From the NCBI RefSeq assembly GCF_000336615.1, contig NZ_AOLW01000010.1, positions 124,001 to 188,000 of the forward strand: DNA of 64,000 nt, written 5' to 3'. This document shows positions 43,670 to 52,647 of this stretch, in pieces; the stretch's first letter is position 1, and each line of letters starts with the position of its first letter. The position numbers were made by a program, and so were the translations under genes. This DNA is from Haloarcula amylolytica JCM 13557. Its GTDB lineage: Archaea > Halobacteriota > Halobacteria > Halobacteriales > Haloarculaceae. The notes below the pieces were generated by a model that saw only the letters and a list, made by a program, of their open reading frames with translations, did no database searches and was not told where the DNA came from.

Positions 43670-46600
43670 TCATACCGACTGCTCGACTGTCGTGTCTGGT
43701 AGTCGCTCGGCGACAACCTCGATAGGATGCGGTGGAATCTCGTCGACGCCGTCCCGGTCGCCCAGTTGGGAGCGACAGGACCCGCCGGGCGCGACGACGC
43801 GGTCGCCGTCGCTTTCCTCGACCTTGTCGAACAGCAGTCGCCCGATAGTCTTCGAGAGGTCGTAGTGCTCGTCGTGGTAGCCGAAACTTCCGGCCATGCC
43901 ACAGCACGTCGAGTCCAGCGGGTCGACCTCGTAGCCGACGCGGCGCATGACGCCGACGGCGTGGTGGTCCTTGTTGGTCCCCTTCTGGTTGCAGTGGCCG
44001 TGATAGCTGACCGCGCCAGCGGCCCCGAGCGAGCGGTCCTCGACCGGCAGCGCGTCGTCAATACGGAAGGTATCGAGATATTCCAGCACGCCATAGGCGC
44101 TGTCTGCCACCCGCGAAACCGCAGGGCCGTCGAGCAGGTCGCGGTACTCGTCTTGGAACATCACGGCGTCGGACGGCTCGACGAACACGACGTCCCAGCC
44201 CTCCGCGACGCGGTCGGCAAGTCGGGTGGTGTTCGTCTCGGCCCGCTCGCGGGCCTGGTCCAGCATCCCGGTGGAGTACGCCGCCCGCCCGGACGGCGCG
44301 GTGTTGTCCGGAATGGCGACGTGGACGCCCGCGGCTTCGAGGGTTTCGACGGCGGCCTTACCGGCGGCCGGGTACGAGTAGTTCGTGTACGTGTCGGGGA
44401 ACAGCAGGACTCTGCGGTCGGCCTCGGCTCGCGAGACGGTCGAGCCGCCGCGGTCGTCGAACCAGTCCTGCAGCGTCTCCCGGCGGAAGGTCGGGAGCTC
44501 GCGCTCCGGCGCAATGCCGAACAGTTTCTGCATGACGACCCGCGCGCCCGGGATGTTCGTCGCCCAGTTCGAGACCGGGGCCAGCGCCGACCCGACCTTC
44601 GAGGCCGTGTCGATGTTGGCGAATAGGCGCTCCCGGAGGCTAGTCCCCTCCGCTTCGTGGTGTTGGTGTTTCAGCTCGGTCTTGAGTTTCGCCATGTCGA
44701 CGCCGGTCGGACAGTCGCTCTTGCAGCCCTTGCAGCCGACACAGAGGTCGAGCACTTCCTCCTGGAAGCGCTCGGAGTGGATCTCGTCTTCGTCCAGGTC
44801 GCCGCTGATGGCCGACCGGAGGAGGTTCGCTCGGCCGCGCGTCGTCTGCACCTCCTCTTCAGAGGCCCGGTACGTGGGGCACATCACGTCACCGTCGGTC
44901 TGTCGGCAGGTCCCACAGCCGTTACACAGTTCGACCAGCTCGGAGAAGCCGCCCTCGTCCTCGAAGTCGAGCGCCGTCTGTGGCTCCAGGGACTGGTAGT
45001 CCGGGCCGTACCGGAGGTTCTCGCGCATATCCGCGCCGACGCCCCGGTCGGCATCGGGGCCGATGTCCTCCGGCCCCTCTCGGTAGACGACGTTGCCGGG
45101 GTGCATCCACCACTGCGGGTCGAAGGCCGTCTTGACCTGCTTGAACGCGTCCCAGAGCTCCTCGCCGTACATTTTGGGCGTGAACTCTGTCCGAGCCATC
45201 CCGTCGCCGTGCTCGCCGGAGAACGACCCGTTGTGTTCGAGCACGAGGTCGGTCACGTCGTCGGTGATGGAGTGCATATCCTCGATACCCGACATCTCTT
45301 TCAGATTGAGGATGGGCCGGATGTGGAGCGTGCCGGACCCGGCGTGGGCGAAGTAGGCGGCCGACGTGTCGTGGTCGGCCAGTATCTCCTCGAACTTCTC
45401 GACGTACTCGGCGAGTTCGGCCGGCGGGACCGTCGCGTCCTCGATGAACGGGTACGGCTTGGGGTCGCCGTCCAGCGACATCAGGAGCGGAATCGCCGCC
45501 TTCCGGAGTTTCCAGAGGTCGGCCTGGTCCGCGTCGGTGTAGGCTTCGACTACGTCGAAGGCCGTCCCGTTGTCCAGGAACCGCTCGTTGGTCCGGGCGA
45601 TGGCCGCCTCGAAGTCGTCGTGGAGCTCCGAGTCGTATTCGAGCATCAGTGCAGCCGCTGCGCGGTCGGGAATCGGATCGACGTACTCGGCGTAGCCGTC
45701 TGACTCGGCCGCGAGCCGGAACACCTCGTCGTCCATCAACTCCACGGCGCTGACGTCGTAGTCAAGCGCGACCGGGACGGCCCGCATCGCGTCCGCGAGC
45801 GTATCGAAGCAGTACAGCGCCAGGGCAGTCTCCTCGGGAACTGTCACCAGCGAGAGTTCGGCTTCGACGATGACACCCAGTGTTCCCTCGCTCCCGACGA
45901 ACAACTTCGCGAGGTTCAGCACCTGCTCGCCGTCGTCGTTCTCGTAGATGACGCGGTCGAGGTTGTAGCCTGAGACCCGACGCTTGAGGTCGGGATAACG
46001 GGCCTCGATTTCGTCGGCGTTCTCCTCGACGATTTCGCGGACTGTTCGATAGATTTCGGCCTCGCGGTCGTCCTTGCTCACGATGTCGTCCCACTCCGGC
46101 GAGTCGATGACGACCTCGCGGGCGTGGATGAGCGAGCCGTCCGAGAGGACGGCTTTCACCGCGTCCGTGTAGGCGTCGGTGATACCGTACCTGACGGAGT
46201 GTGCGCCGGTGGAGTTGTTCCCGATGCCGCCGCCGACCGAGGCGCGGTTCGACGACGCCGGGTCCGGGGCGAACTTCAGGCCGTACTCGGCCAGCGTATC
46301 GTCCAGGTCGTCCTGCACCACGCCGGGCTGGATGTGCGCCGTCCGCTCGTCCGGCCGGATGTCGAGAATCCCGTCCATGTGCCGGGACATGTCCAGGACG
46401 ACACAGCCCGGTCCGACGGCCTGTCCCGCGAGCGACGACCCGGTCCCACGGGGCATGATCGGAACGCCGTGGTCCGTCGCCACTTCGACGGCCGCCCGCA
46501 CGTCGTCGATGTCAGTCGGGTACACGACCCCTGCCGGTTCGGCGCGGTAGATGCTTCCGTCTGTCGCGTACAGAACACGGGCGTATTCGTCGAACTCCAC

Positions 46601-46717
46601 CCCACCCGAGACCCGCGAGCGAAGCTCGGCCGCCAGGTCCCGATACGCGTCGACATCCGGTCGATTCAGGTCCAGTTCCTGTGCCGACCAGGTGTCCTCG
46701 ACGTTTTCGATCGCCAT
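43670..46717 (-). CDS. FAD-linked / Fe-S D-2-hydroxyacid (D-lactate-type) dehydrogenase
   Basis: The 1015-residue protein is a fusion of GlcD- and GlpC-type parts. The N-terminal FAD (PCMH) domain contains VPIMPRGTGSSLAGQAVG and VGGGIGNNSTGAHSVRYG. Then come the FAD-oxidase C domain, two cysteine-rich 4Fe-4S motifs near 595 (CNGCGTCRQTDGDVMCP) and 657 (CVGCKGCKSDCPTG), and a C-terminal CCG domain with CCGMAGSFGYHDEH near 940. Electrons would pass from D-lactate or another D-2-hydroxyacid through the clusters to quinone. The nearby LarA-like protein favours lactate. TATTTTAATG-like sequence (46740-46748, minus) is its TATA box. Confidence 0.88.
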   Translation of the reverse strand: MAIENVEDTWSAQELDLNRPDVDAYRDLAAELRSRVSGGVEFDEYARVLYATDGSIYRAEPAGVVYPTDIDDVRAAVEVATDHGVPIMPRGTGSSLAGQAVGPGCVVLDMSRHMDGILDIRPDERTAHIQPGVVQDDLDDTLAEYGLKFAPDPASSNRASVGGGIGNNSTGAHSVRYGITDAYTDAVKAVLSDGSLIHAREVVIDSPEWDDIVSKDDREAEIYRTVREIVEENADEIEARYPDLKRRVSGYNLDRVIYENDDGEQVLNLAKLFVGSEGTLGVIVEAELSLVTVPEETALALYCFDTLADAMRAVPVALDYDVSAVELMDDEVFRLAAESDGYAEYVDPIPDRAAAALMLEYDSELHDDFEAAIARTNERFLDNGTAFDVVEAYTDADQADLWKLRKAAIPLLMSLDGDPKPYPFIEDATVPPAELAEYVEKFEEILADHDTSAAYFAHAGSGTLHIRPILNLKEMSGIEDMHSITDDVTDLVLEHNGSFSGEHGDGMARTEFTPKMYGEELWDAFKQVKTAFDPQWWMHPGNVVYREGPEDIGPDADRGVGADMRENLRYGPDYQSLEPQTALDFEDEGGFSELVELCNGCGTCRQTDGDVMCPTYRASEEEVQTTRGRANLLRSAISGDLDEDEIHSERFQEEVLDLCVGCKGCKSDCPTGVDMAKLKTELKHQHHEAEGTSLRERLFANIDTASKVGSALAPVSNWATNIPGARVVMQKLFGIAPERELPTFRRETLQDWFDDRGGSTVSRAEADRRVLLFPDTYTNYSYPAAGKAAVETLEAAGVHVAIPDNTAPSGRAAYSTGMLDQARERAETNTTRLADRVAEGWDVVFVEPSDAVMFQDEYRDLLDGPAVSRVADSAYGVLEYLDTFRIDDALPVEDRSLGAAGAVSYHGHCNQKGTNKDHHAVGVMRRVGYEVDPLDSTCCGMAGSFGYHDEHYDLSKTIGRLLFDKVEESDGDRVVAPGGSCRSQLGDRDGVDEIPPHPIEVVAERLPDTTVEQSV

Positions 46718-46819
46718 ACACGTATTCAGGAGTAATAATCATTAAAATCTGTGGCATGCGGTCACAATTCACTTTGGGTAGCCCACCAGCTATTTACCCC
46801 GGGGCGTCGGAAGCGTTGT

Positions 46820-47200
46820 ATGGGCAATGCAAGCGTACTCCACATGTGCCTGAACGTGGCCGACGCCGACGAATCGATCGCGTTCTACGCACAGTTCGGC
46901 TTCGAGGAGTCCTGGCAGTTCACCACGCCGGATGGCCAGACGACCAACTACTACGTGGCCGACGACAACGGCGTCGAACTGCAACTCTCGGAGACAGCGG
47001 GGGAGACGAGCTTCGAGATGGGCAGCGGCTGGGACCACCTCGCGCTCGGCGTGGACGACGTCGACGCGACGGTCGACCGCATTGACCACCACGGCGTCAT
47101 CAAAGAGCCCGGTCCACAGCCGGAGGCCGGCGCGTACACGGCCTTCGTCGCGGACCCCGACGGCCATCATGTCGAGCTCATCGAACCGCTCGAAGACTGA
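46820..47200 (+). CDS. glyoxalase/VOC family protein (lactoylglutathione lyase-like)
   Basis: The 126-residue protein has two beta-alpha-beta-beta-beta modules. The metal ligands of the VOC fold are visible as HMCLNVAD, GVELQL, DHLALGVDD and HHVELIEP (His, Glu, His, Glu). Glyoxalase I turns a methylglyoxal-thiol adduct into a lactoyl-thiol, but haloarchaea lack glutathione, so a different thiol or substrate is likely. TATTTAC (46791-46797) gives the leaderless ATG at 46820. It is divergent from the D-hydroxyacid dehydrogenase. Confidence 0.85.
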   Translation: MGNASVLHMCLNVADADESIAFYAQFGFEESWQFTTPDGQTTNYYVADDNGVELQLSETAGETSFEMGSGWDHLALGVDDVDATVDRIDHHGVIKEPGPQPEAGAYTAFVADPDGHHVELIEPLED

Positions 47201-47245
47201 ACCGAACCCACGGCGTTTCGAATGACGAAATGCTGGCGATGGCCG

Positions 47246-48553
47246 CTAGTTCCCGACGGCCGTAGCGCGTTCGACGATGTCAGCGCCGTACATCTCCGCC
47301 AGTTCCTCGTGCTGATCCGGCCGGTGCTCGTACACGTCCTGGAACAGCGTGATGGGCGTCTGGGCGGCCTGGTAGGTGGCCTCGTCCCACATCCGGTCCT
47401 TGCTGATGTCGACTTCGACGCCGTCGATGACCAGCGTCGCGGCCTGGGTCATGGCGATGGCGCCCTTGCCGGCCTCCTTCGCGGCCTCGAACTCCTCCAT
47501 GGAGTCGACGATGTCGTTCATGCTGGGGATGTATGCGGTGCGGTCGAGCAGTTCCTCGGTGAGTTCGTCCTTGTCCAGTTCCAGTCGGTCACCACCTGCT
47601 TGCAGGACGTAGCTGCCGTCGCTGACCTCCTCAAGCGAGAGGTCGTCGCCGTCGTACACCTGCTTGCCGTCCTGTTCTTCGAGTTCGACCTCTCGGCCGC
47701 CAGCTTCGAGGAGCCAGCTCCCAGTCTTCGGCGGGAGCGGGGCCGTGTTCGCTTCCACGACCTGGCCTGGCGTCAGCGACCAGATGCCGGTCATCCCCTT
47801 CGCGCGGTTCTCCTTCATCCGCTCGCGGTACCCCTCGACGTCGCGGATGTCGTCGTATGGGCCGTCGACGGCGATGAGGCCCGCGGCGCTGGCACCCCGG
47901 GAGGTGTTGTGGCGCAGTTCGGGCCACGGCGGGAGTTCGCCGGTGGGCGTCATCGCGCGCATGTCTTTCGTGTAGTCGACCTCGCCGTCGACGAGCAGGA
48001 ACATGCGTTCGAGGTTGTTCGAGGGCTTGCCCATCTCCTCGCGCAGGTCACCCATCGCCAGTTCGGCCTCGCCGCTCTCGACGATGACCGACATGGAGAG
48101 GCTACCCTCTTCGAGCCCGTGCTCGTGCTCGATGATGGTGAAGAACTCGTCGGCCTTCTTCCAGTCGTCGATGTCGCCGACCTCCGGAATGACGAAGCCG
48201 TCGATGTGTTCGACCGCGCCGTTGTCGGGGTCGGCGATCTCCAGCATCTGCTGGAACCCCTGATAGCGGGTCGCCGGAGACTCGCGGTGCCAGACGACGC
48301 GCGGGTGGATCTCGCCGGGGAACTCCGCGCCCTGTTCGGCGACGACCTCGATGATGTTCTGGACGCCCTCATCGCGCATGTTCGGTGCCGTCGCGTCCTC
48401 GTTGTCCGGGACCCAGACGTCCGGGGCCTGCAGGCCGCGGAGCTGGCCCGCGCTCCGGAGCATCTTCGCGGAATCGTCCTCCCCGTCGACCGCTGTCGGA
48501 GAGGTAAAGAACGTTCTGACGAACTCGCGTTCGTAGTGTCGCGTCACACTCAT
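47246..48553 (-). CDS. aceB: malate synthase, haloarchaeal type
   Basis: The 435-residue protein is close in length to the Haloferax volcanii enzyme (433 residues), a CitE-like malate synthase unlike the A and G forms. Segments seen include VWVPDNEDATAPNMRDEGVQ, EIHPRVVWHRESPATRYQGF and FVIPEVGDIDDWKKADEFF, and the C-terminal half has AKGMTGIWSLTPGQV. It condenses acetyl-CoA with glyoxylate to malate. Isocitrate lyase, next to it in Haloferax, is absent from the window. ATG 48553 lies behind a CTTAAAT box (48584-48590). Confidence 0.93.
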   Translation of the reverse strand: MSVTRHYEREFVRTFFTSPTAVDGEDDSAKMLRSAGQLRGLQAPDVWVPDNEDATAPNMRDEGVQNIIEVVAEQGAEFPGEIHPRVVWHRESPATRYQGFQQMLEIADPDNGAVEHIDGFVIPEVGDIDDWKKADEFFTIIEHEHGLEEGSLSMSVIVESGEAELAMGDLREEMGKPSNNLERMFLLVDGEVDYTKDMRAMTPTGELPPWPELRHNTSRGASAAGLIAVDGPYDDIRDVEGYRERMKENRAKGMTGIWSLTPGQVVEANTAPLPPKTGSWLLEAGGREVELEEQDGKQVYDGDDLSLEEVSDGSYVLQAGGDRLELDKDELTEELLDRTAYIPSMNDIVDSMEEFEAAKEAGKGAIAMTQAATLVIDGVEVDISKDRMWDEATYQAAQTPITLFQDVYEHRPDQHEELAEMYGADIVERATAVGN

Positions 48554-48967
48554 AACTCGTCTCAAAGAGAGCCGACGGAACCGCTTAAATCTACCGTCCG
48601 CCATCGAACGAAACACCAGCGAGAGCCGCTGTCTCACTCGCTCCCACGCCGTTCGGAAATGAGAAATATTCACACTTCCTTACCATTAGTGCCTGTTCGC
48701 TCGGACGACACAGCGGTCGACGGTGCGCACTGTTCTGTCGGGATCTCGCGACCCTTCGGTCGCCACGCCGCGGCGGTACCGGCGACACCGGTTGCTGGAT
48801 TCTTGCCGCTGGCTCCGGTTCTCCGTTTCGTATTTTCGAACGCCGTCGTCGGTTCATGGGCCGTGAGACGCTGGTCCGGTGTCACGTACACTCCCGGTAG
48901 CTATCGCAGCGACGCTGATACAGTCGATACGGCAATTTTATTCGAGCGGCACCAGAACTGGTGCCTA
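48554..48967. promoter_or_regulatory. divergent promoter region with IclR operator candidate
   Basis: The 414-bp gap between malate synthase and the IclR gene contains promoters for both. On the IclR side, AATTTTATT (48934-48942) is the TATA box and GGCACCA-GAAC-TGGTGCC (48948-48965) is a perfect 7-bp inverted repeat between TATA and start codon. That is where a repressor would block transcription. The middle of the gap shows no gene. Confidence 0.6.
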
Positions 48968-49732
48968 ATGACACGGGCGAAAACGGACTCGGTCCGGGCG
49001 ACGCAGACCTCGCTGGCGGTACTCTCGGGTATCAAGGCACTCGGCGGGAGCGCCACGCTGGTCGAACTCGCCGACTCACTGGAGCCGGCCAAGAGCACGA
49101 TATACAAGCACCTAGTGACGCTTGAAGACGAGGGGCTGGTGGTGGAACGGGACGGCGAGTACCGCATCGGGCTCCGGTGGCTGGAGTTTGGCGGCATGGC
49201 ACAGCGCTACGACGGCATCTACGAGGTGGCCAAGCCTGAAGTTCGACGGATGGCCGTCGAGACCGGCGAACTGGCGAACCTGATGATCGAGGAGCAGGGC
49301 TACGGCATCTACATCCACACCACCAGCGGCGACCAGGCGGTCGCGCTCGATACGCGCCTCGGGAAGCGCATCCACCTCCACAAGACCGCTATCGGCAAAG
49401 CCCTCCTGTCGAGTTTCGACGACGACCGGGTCGCGGAAATCATCGAGACCCGGGGACTGCCGGCCGAGACGGAAAACACCATCACGGACCGCGAGACGCT
49501 GTTCACGGAGCTGGAGACGATCCGAGAGCGGGGGGTCGCCGACGACACCGAGGAACGGGTCGACGGAACCGGTTGCGTCGGGGTCCCTATCGACACCGGC
49601 GACCGCCGCGAGGCCGCCATCAGCATCACCGCGCCCATCAACCGGTTGCAGTCGCCGGGCCGCAAAGCACAACTCATCGACACGGTGCAGCAGGCCGCTA
49701 ACGTCATCGAGGTGAATCTGGCTCACGAATAA
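48968..49732 (+). CDS. IclR family transcriptional regulator
   Basis: The 254-residue protein has a winged-helix domain (SLAVLSGIKALGGSATLVEL, LEPAKSTIYKHLVTLEDEGL) and a GAF-like effector domain (RIHLHKTAIGKALLSSFDDD, GCVGVPIDTGDRREAAISI). IclR proteins next to malate synthase often control acetate/glyoxylate metabolism (as IclR does in E. coli), so that role is likely. The palindrome at 48948-48965 suggests that it represses itself. The effector is unknown. Confidence 0.9.
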   Translation: MTRAKTDSVRATQTSLAVLSGIKALGGSATLVELADSLEPAKSTIYKHLVTLEDEGLVVERDGEYRIGLRWLEFGGMAQRYDGIYEVAKPEVRRMAVETGELANLMIEEQGYGIYIHTTSGDQAVALDTRLGKRIHLHKTAIGKALLSSFDDDRVAEIIETRGLPAETENTITDRETLFTELETIRERGVADDTEERVDGTGCVGVPIDTGDRREAAISITAPINRLQSPGRKAQLIDTVQQAANVIEVNLAHE

Positions 49733-50093
49733 TCGCTCTGTCTGTTGTCTCGACAGATACACCGAGTTCCGTCGCCGACGGTTGGCCGGTACTGGAAGAG
49801 TCTAATACCAGTACAGTTGTTATTCGACGGCCGAATACCCGCTGTCCGTGGTGGACGAGTCTGGCTACTGTAGAGAAATACTCCGCCCTCGATACCCTCA
49901 TTTAGCTACATAATCGGGCTACTTCAACTCTTTTTAAATATAGTATCTTCTATTTGGGTTCGAAACCTCAAAAACAACTCCGAGTATCGAAGTCGGTATT
50001 TATATAATTCTATTACAGAGCTAGCTTGGAGCGTATAGTTGTAGGTGGTTACTACGGTCATCGACCGGTGTCGTCCCCGCGAGGGGTGAACGC
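49733..50093. other. AT-rich gap between convergent genes (361 bp)
   Basis: Both neighbours end here. The middle (49905-50040) is AT-rich with CTCTTTTTAAATATAG near 49929, a T-tract that could terminate the IclR transcript. No gene or repeat was recognised. Confidence 0.45.
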
Positions 50094-50429
50094 TCACCGG
50101 TAACACAGGCACACAGCGAGGATGCCGAAGTACGTTACGAGCCCCCAGCACGTCGCGGCGACGACGACCGGGCCCAGAAAGACGGCGAGTCCGCCGGCAA
50201 CACCCAGGAGTGCGACTGCCGACGTCGTCCGGACGCCGCGGCGCTCCCACAGCGCCGCGACGGGCGTGTCGAGAACGAACAGCGCCTCGACACCCAGTGC
50301 GACGGCCACGCCGACGGCGATGGCGGACTCGGACCAGAGCGTCTCAACTGCGCCCGTCTGTCGGAGATACGCGACGAGTGCCAGTCCACAGAGCAGCGCA
50401 AACCCGGCGTCGCGTCGGTAGTCGGGCAC
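50094..50429 (-). CDS. small membrane protein (111 aa)
   Basis: The 111-residue protein has four hydrophobic stretches: AGFALLCGLALVAYL, AIAVGVAVALGVEALFVL, TSAVALLGVAGGLAVFLG and VVAATCWGLVTYFGILAV. They are joined by short charged loops. No family was recognised. It is divergent from the amylase gene and may be a separate unit. Confidence 0.65.
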   Translation of the reverse strand: MPDYRRDAGFALLCGLALVAYLRQTGAVETLWSESAIAVGVAVALGVEALFVLDTPVAALWERRGVRTTSAVALLGVAGGLAVFLGPVVVAATCWGLVTYFGILAVCLCYR

Positions 50430-50526
50430 AGCGGGGGTACACGCCGTAGCCGGAAAGCGATGCTGCCGGCGGCGGCACGCTCGCGGCTACCCCAAGTACA
50501 AAGACACTGACAATCGCAGTGAACCT

Positions 50527-52521
50527 ATGCACCATCCTGGACCGCCGCGGTTCGTGGCGACGGGTGACGAGGTCGAACTCGCGCCCCGCGACCCGGACCC
50601 GTCGGCGACCTACACCTGGCGACTGACGCAGGCACCGGCGCAATCAACGGTATCGCTCGGAGACGGCCCGGTCGAACACCTCGTCCCCGACGCGCCGGGC
50701 AGATACGTCGTCCGACTCACCGCACCGGACGGCGAACACGACCTCACTGTCCGCGCGTTCCCGGGGGCCCTCGAATCGAGCGGGACACACACGTCCGGCC
50801 GCTCTGGCGGTCACAGCGGTGGCGTCTCCGGCGGGCAAAGCGGTTCCGGCCGCAGCGGGAGCGGCGAGTACACCGGGGCAGGGGACGGCGGCGACGGCGG
50901 CAGTGGCGGCGGCCAGCCACGCCTGACGCTGCGGCCGGACATCGAGGGCGACGAAGCCGTCGTTCGGGCCGACTGCAGTCCCCATCCCGAGGGGACCGAG
51001 ACGGCCGCCGACCTCGCCGTCGAGTTCCTGCTGGACGACCGTGACGATATCGATGCCGACGCGGTGACCCGGGACGGGACGGCTCTCCGGATTCCGCTGG
51101 ACGCGCTCCCGGAGCGCGCTCGCATCCACGCCGTCGCGGTCGGAGACCACGGTTACAGCGTGCCCGACGCCGTCGAGTTCACCCGCGACGGGGACGGCGT
51201 CGAGACGGTGACGAGCGGCGCGGGGGTCGCCGCCAGACGGCCCTACGATGCGCCGGCCTGGGCCGAGGACTCGGTCATCTACGAGATTTACGTTCGCACG
51301 TTCGCCGGCGATAGCGACGAATCGCCCTTCGACGCGATTATCGACCGGCTGGACTACCTCGACTCGCTCGGCGTCGACGCCATCTGGCTCACGCCGGTGT
51401 TACAGAACGACCACGCGCCCCACGGCTACAACATCACCGACTTCTTCGAAATCGCGTCGGATCTGGGCACTCGCGCGGACTACGAGCGGTTCGTCGAAGC
51501 GGCCCACGACCGCGGGTTCAAGGTGCTGTTCGACCTGGTGTGCAACCACTCGGCGCGGACCCACCCCTACTTCGAGTCCGCCGTCGAAGGCCCGGACAGC
51601 GAGTACCGCGACTGGTACGAGTGGCGAAGCGACACCGAGCCGGAGACGTACTTCGACTGGGAGCACATTGCGAACTTCGATTTCGACCACCTGCCGGTCC
51701 GCCGGCACCTGCTCGATGCGGTCGCCCAGTGGGCCGAACTGGTCGACGGGTTCCGGTGTGACATGGCCTGGGCCGTCCCGAACAGCTTCTGGCGCGAGAT
51801 CCACGACTACTGCAAGGACCGCGACAGCGAGTTCCTGCTGCTGGACGAGACCATCCCGTACATCCCAGACTTTCAGGCCGGACTGTTCGATATGCACTTC
51901 GACTCGACGACCTACGCCGCGCTCCGGCAGGTCGGCGACGGCGGCGATGCCGAGGCCGTCCTCGGTGCTATCGAGGGGCGGGCGGAGATCGGCTTCCCGG
52001 AGCACGCGTCGTTCATGCTGTACGCGGAGAACCACGACGAGACGCGCTACGTCGTCGACTACGGGCGGGACGCCGCCGAGGCCGCCGCGGGTGCGCTGTT
52101 CACGCTCCCGGGCGCGCCGCTGCTGTACGCCGGCCAGGAGTTCGGCCAGCGCGGCCGGCGCGACGACCTCGCGTGGGACCACGCCGACGAGGCGCTCCAG
52201 TCGTTCGTCAGTGACCTCTCCGCGGTCAGACACGACCAGCCGGCGCTGTCAGCCGACGCGGACCTCCTCCGAATCCCGTACGAGGTCCGGGACGGCCCGT
52301 CCGACCGCGTCGTCGCGTACGCACGGACAACTACGGAAGACGCGGCTGTCGTCGTGCTCAACTTCAGTAGTGAACCGTCGACGGTCGGGCTACCAGCCGG
52401 GACCGATGATACCGACCTCGTTTCTGGGGAGCATCGTGGGGCCGCTGATAGTGGGGGCGCGACCGTTACGGTCGACAGCGTGGGCGTGTTCCCGGCTGAC
52501 GAGAGTGCTCTGAACCAGTAG
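50527..52521 (+). CDS. GH13 alpha-amylase family enzyme, intracellular
   Basis: The 664-residue protein has no signal peptide. An N-terminal beta domain (about 1-80) is joined by a Gly/Ser linker (about 85-131) to a second beta domain and the GH13 barrel from about residue 240. Barrel signatures are DAIWLTPVLQN and FDLVCNHSA. The nucleophile Asp lies in FRCDMAW (about 412), the acid/base Glu in LLLDETIP (about 441) and the third Asp in AENHDETR (about 504). It hydrolyses or transfers alpha-1,4-glucans. The two N-terminal beta modules are unusual in an intracellular enzyme. It heads the alpha-glucan cluster. Confidence 0.88.
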   Translation: MHHPGPPRFVATGDEVELAPRDPDPSATYTWRLTQAPAQSTVSLGDGPVEHLVPDAPGRYVVRLTAPDGEHDLTVRAFPGALESSGTHTSGRSGGHSGGVSGGQSGSGRSGSGEYTGAGDGGDGGSGGGQPRLTLRPDIEGDEAVVRADCSPHPEGTETAADLAVEFLLDDRDDIDADAVTRDGTALRIPLDALPERARIHAVAVGDHGYSVPDAVEFTRDGDGVETVTSGAGVAARRPYDAPAWAEDSVIYEIYVRTFAGDSDESPFDAIIDRLDYLDSLGVDAIWLTPVLQNDHAPHGYNITDFFEIASDLGTRADYERFVEAAHDRGFKVLFDLVCNHSARTHPYFESAVEGPDSEYRDWYEWRSDTEPETYFDWEHIANFDFDHLPVRRHLLDAVAQWAELVDGFRCDMAWAVPNSFWREIHDYCKDRDSEFLLLDETIPYIPDFQAGLFDMHFDSTTYAALRQVGDGGDAEAVLGAIEGRAEIGFPEHASFMLYAENHDETRYVVDYGRDAAEAAAGALFTLPGAPLLYAGQEFGQRGRRDDLAWDHADEALQSFVSDLSAVRHDQPALSADADLLRIPYEVRDGPSDRVVAYARTTTEDAAVVVLNFSSEPSTVGLPAGTDDTDLVSGEHRGAADSGGATVTVDSVGVFPADESALNQ

Positions 52522-52618
52522 ACCGCGCGGGCGGATCTGTTCGGCATCAGCGGCCCCGCTCTCCCGGGATATGCAGCCACTCCCTCGAAGTATCACTAAT
52601 TTGTCCGAACCACAGGAG

Positions 52619-52626
52619 TTTATAGA
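52619..52626 (+). promoter_or_regulatory. TATA box for the tandem GH15 gene
   Basis: TTTATAGA is centred about 26 nt before ATG 52648. This picks that codon over ATG 52642 and shows that the gene is not simply read through from the amylase. Confidence 0.55.
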
Positions 52627-52647
52627 GATTGGTCTGCTTTGATGTGT

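Noticed and set aside
43727-44626. Several long plus-strand frames opposite the D-hydroxyacid dehydrogenase (43.7-46.7 kb)
   Set aside because: They are mirror frames of a high-GC coding sequence. The minus-strand frame carries FAD, Fe-S and CCG motifs throughout.
47222-48967. Upstream extension of the second IclR frame across the malate synthase gene
   Set aside because: It is antisense to malate synthase, and a TATA box plus palindrome lie directly before ATG 48968.
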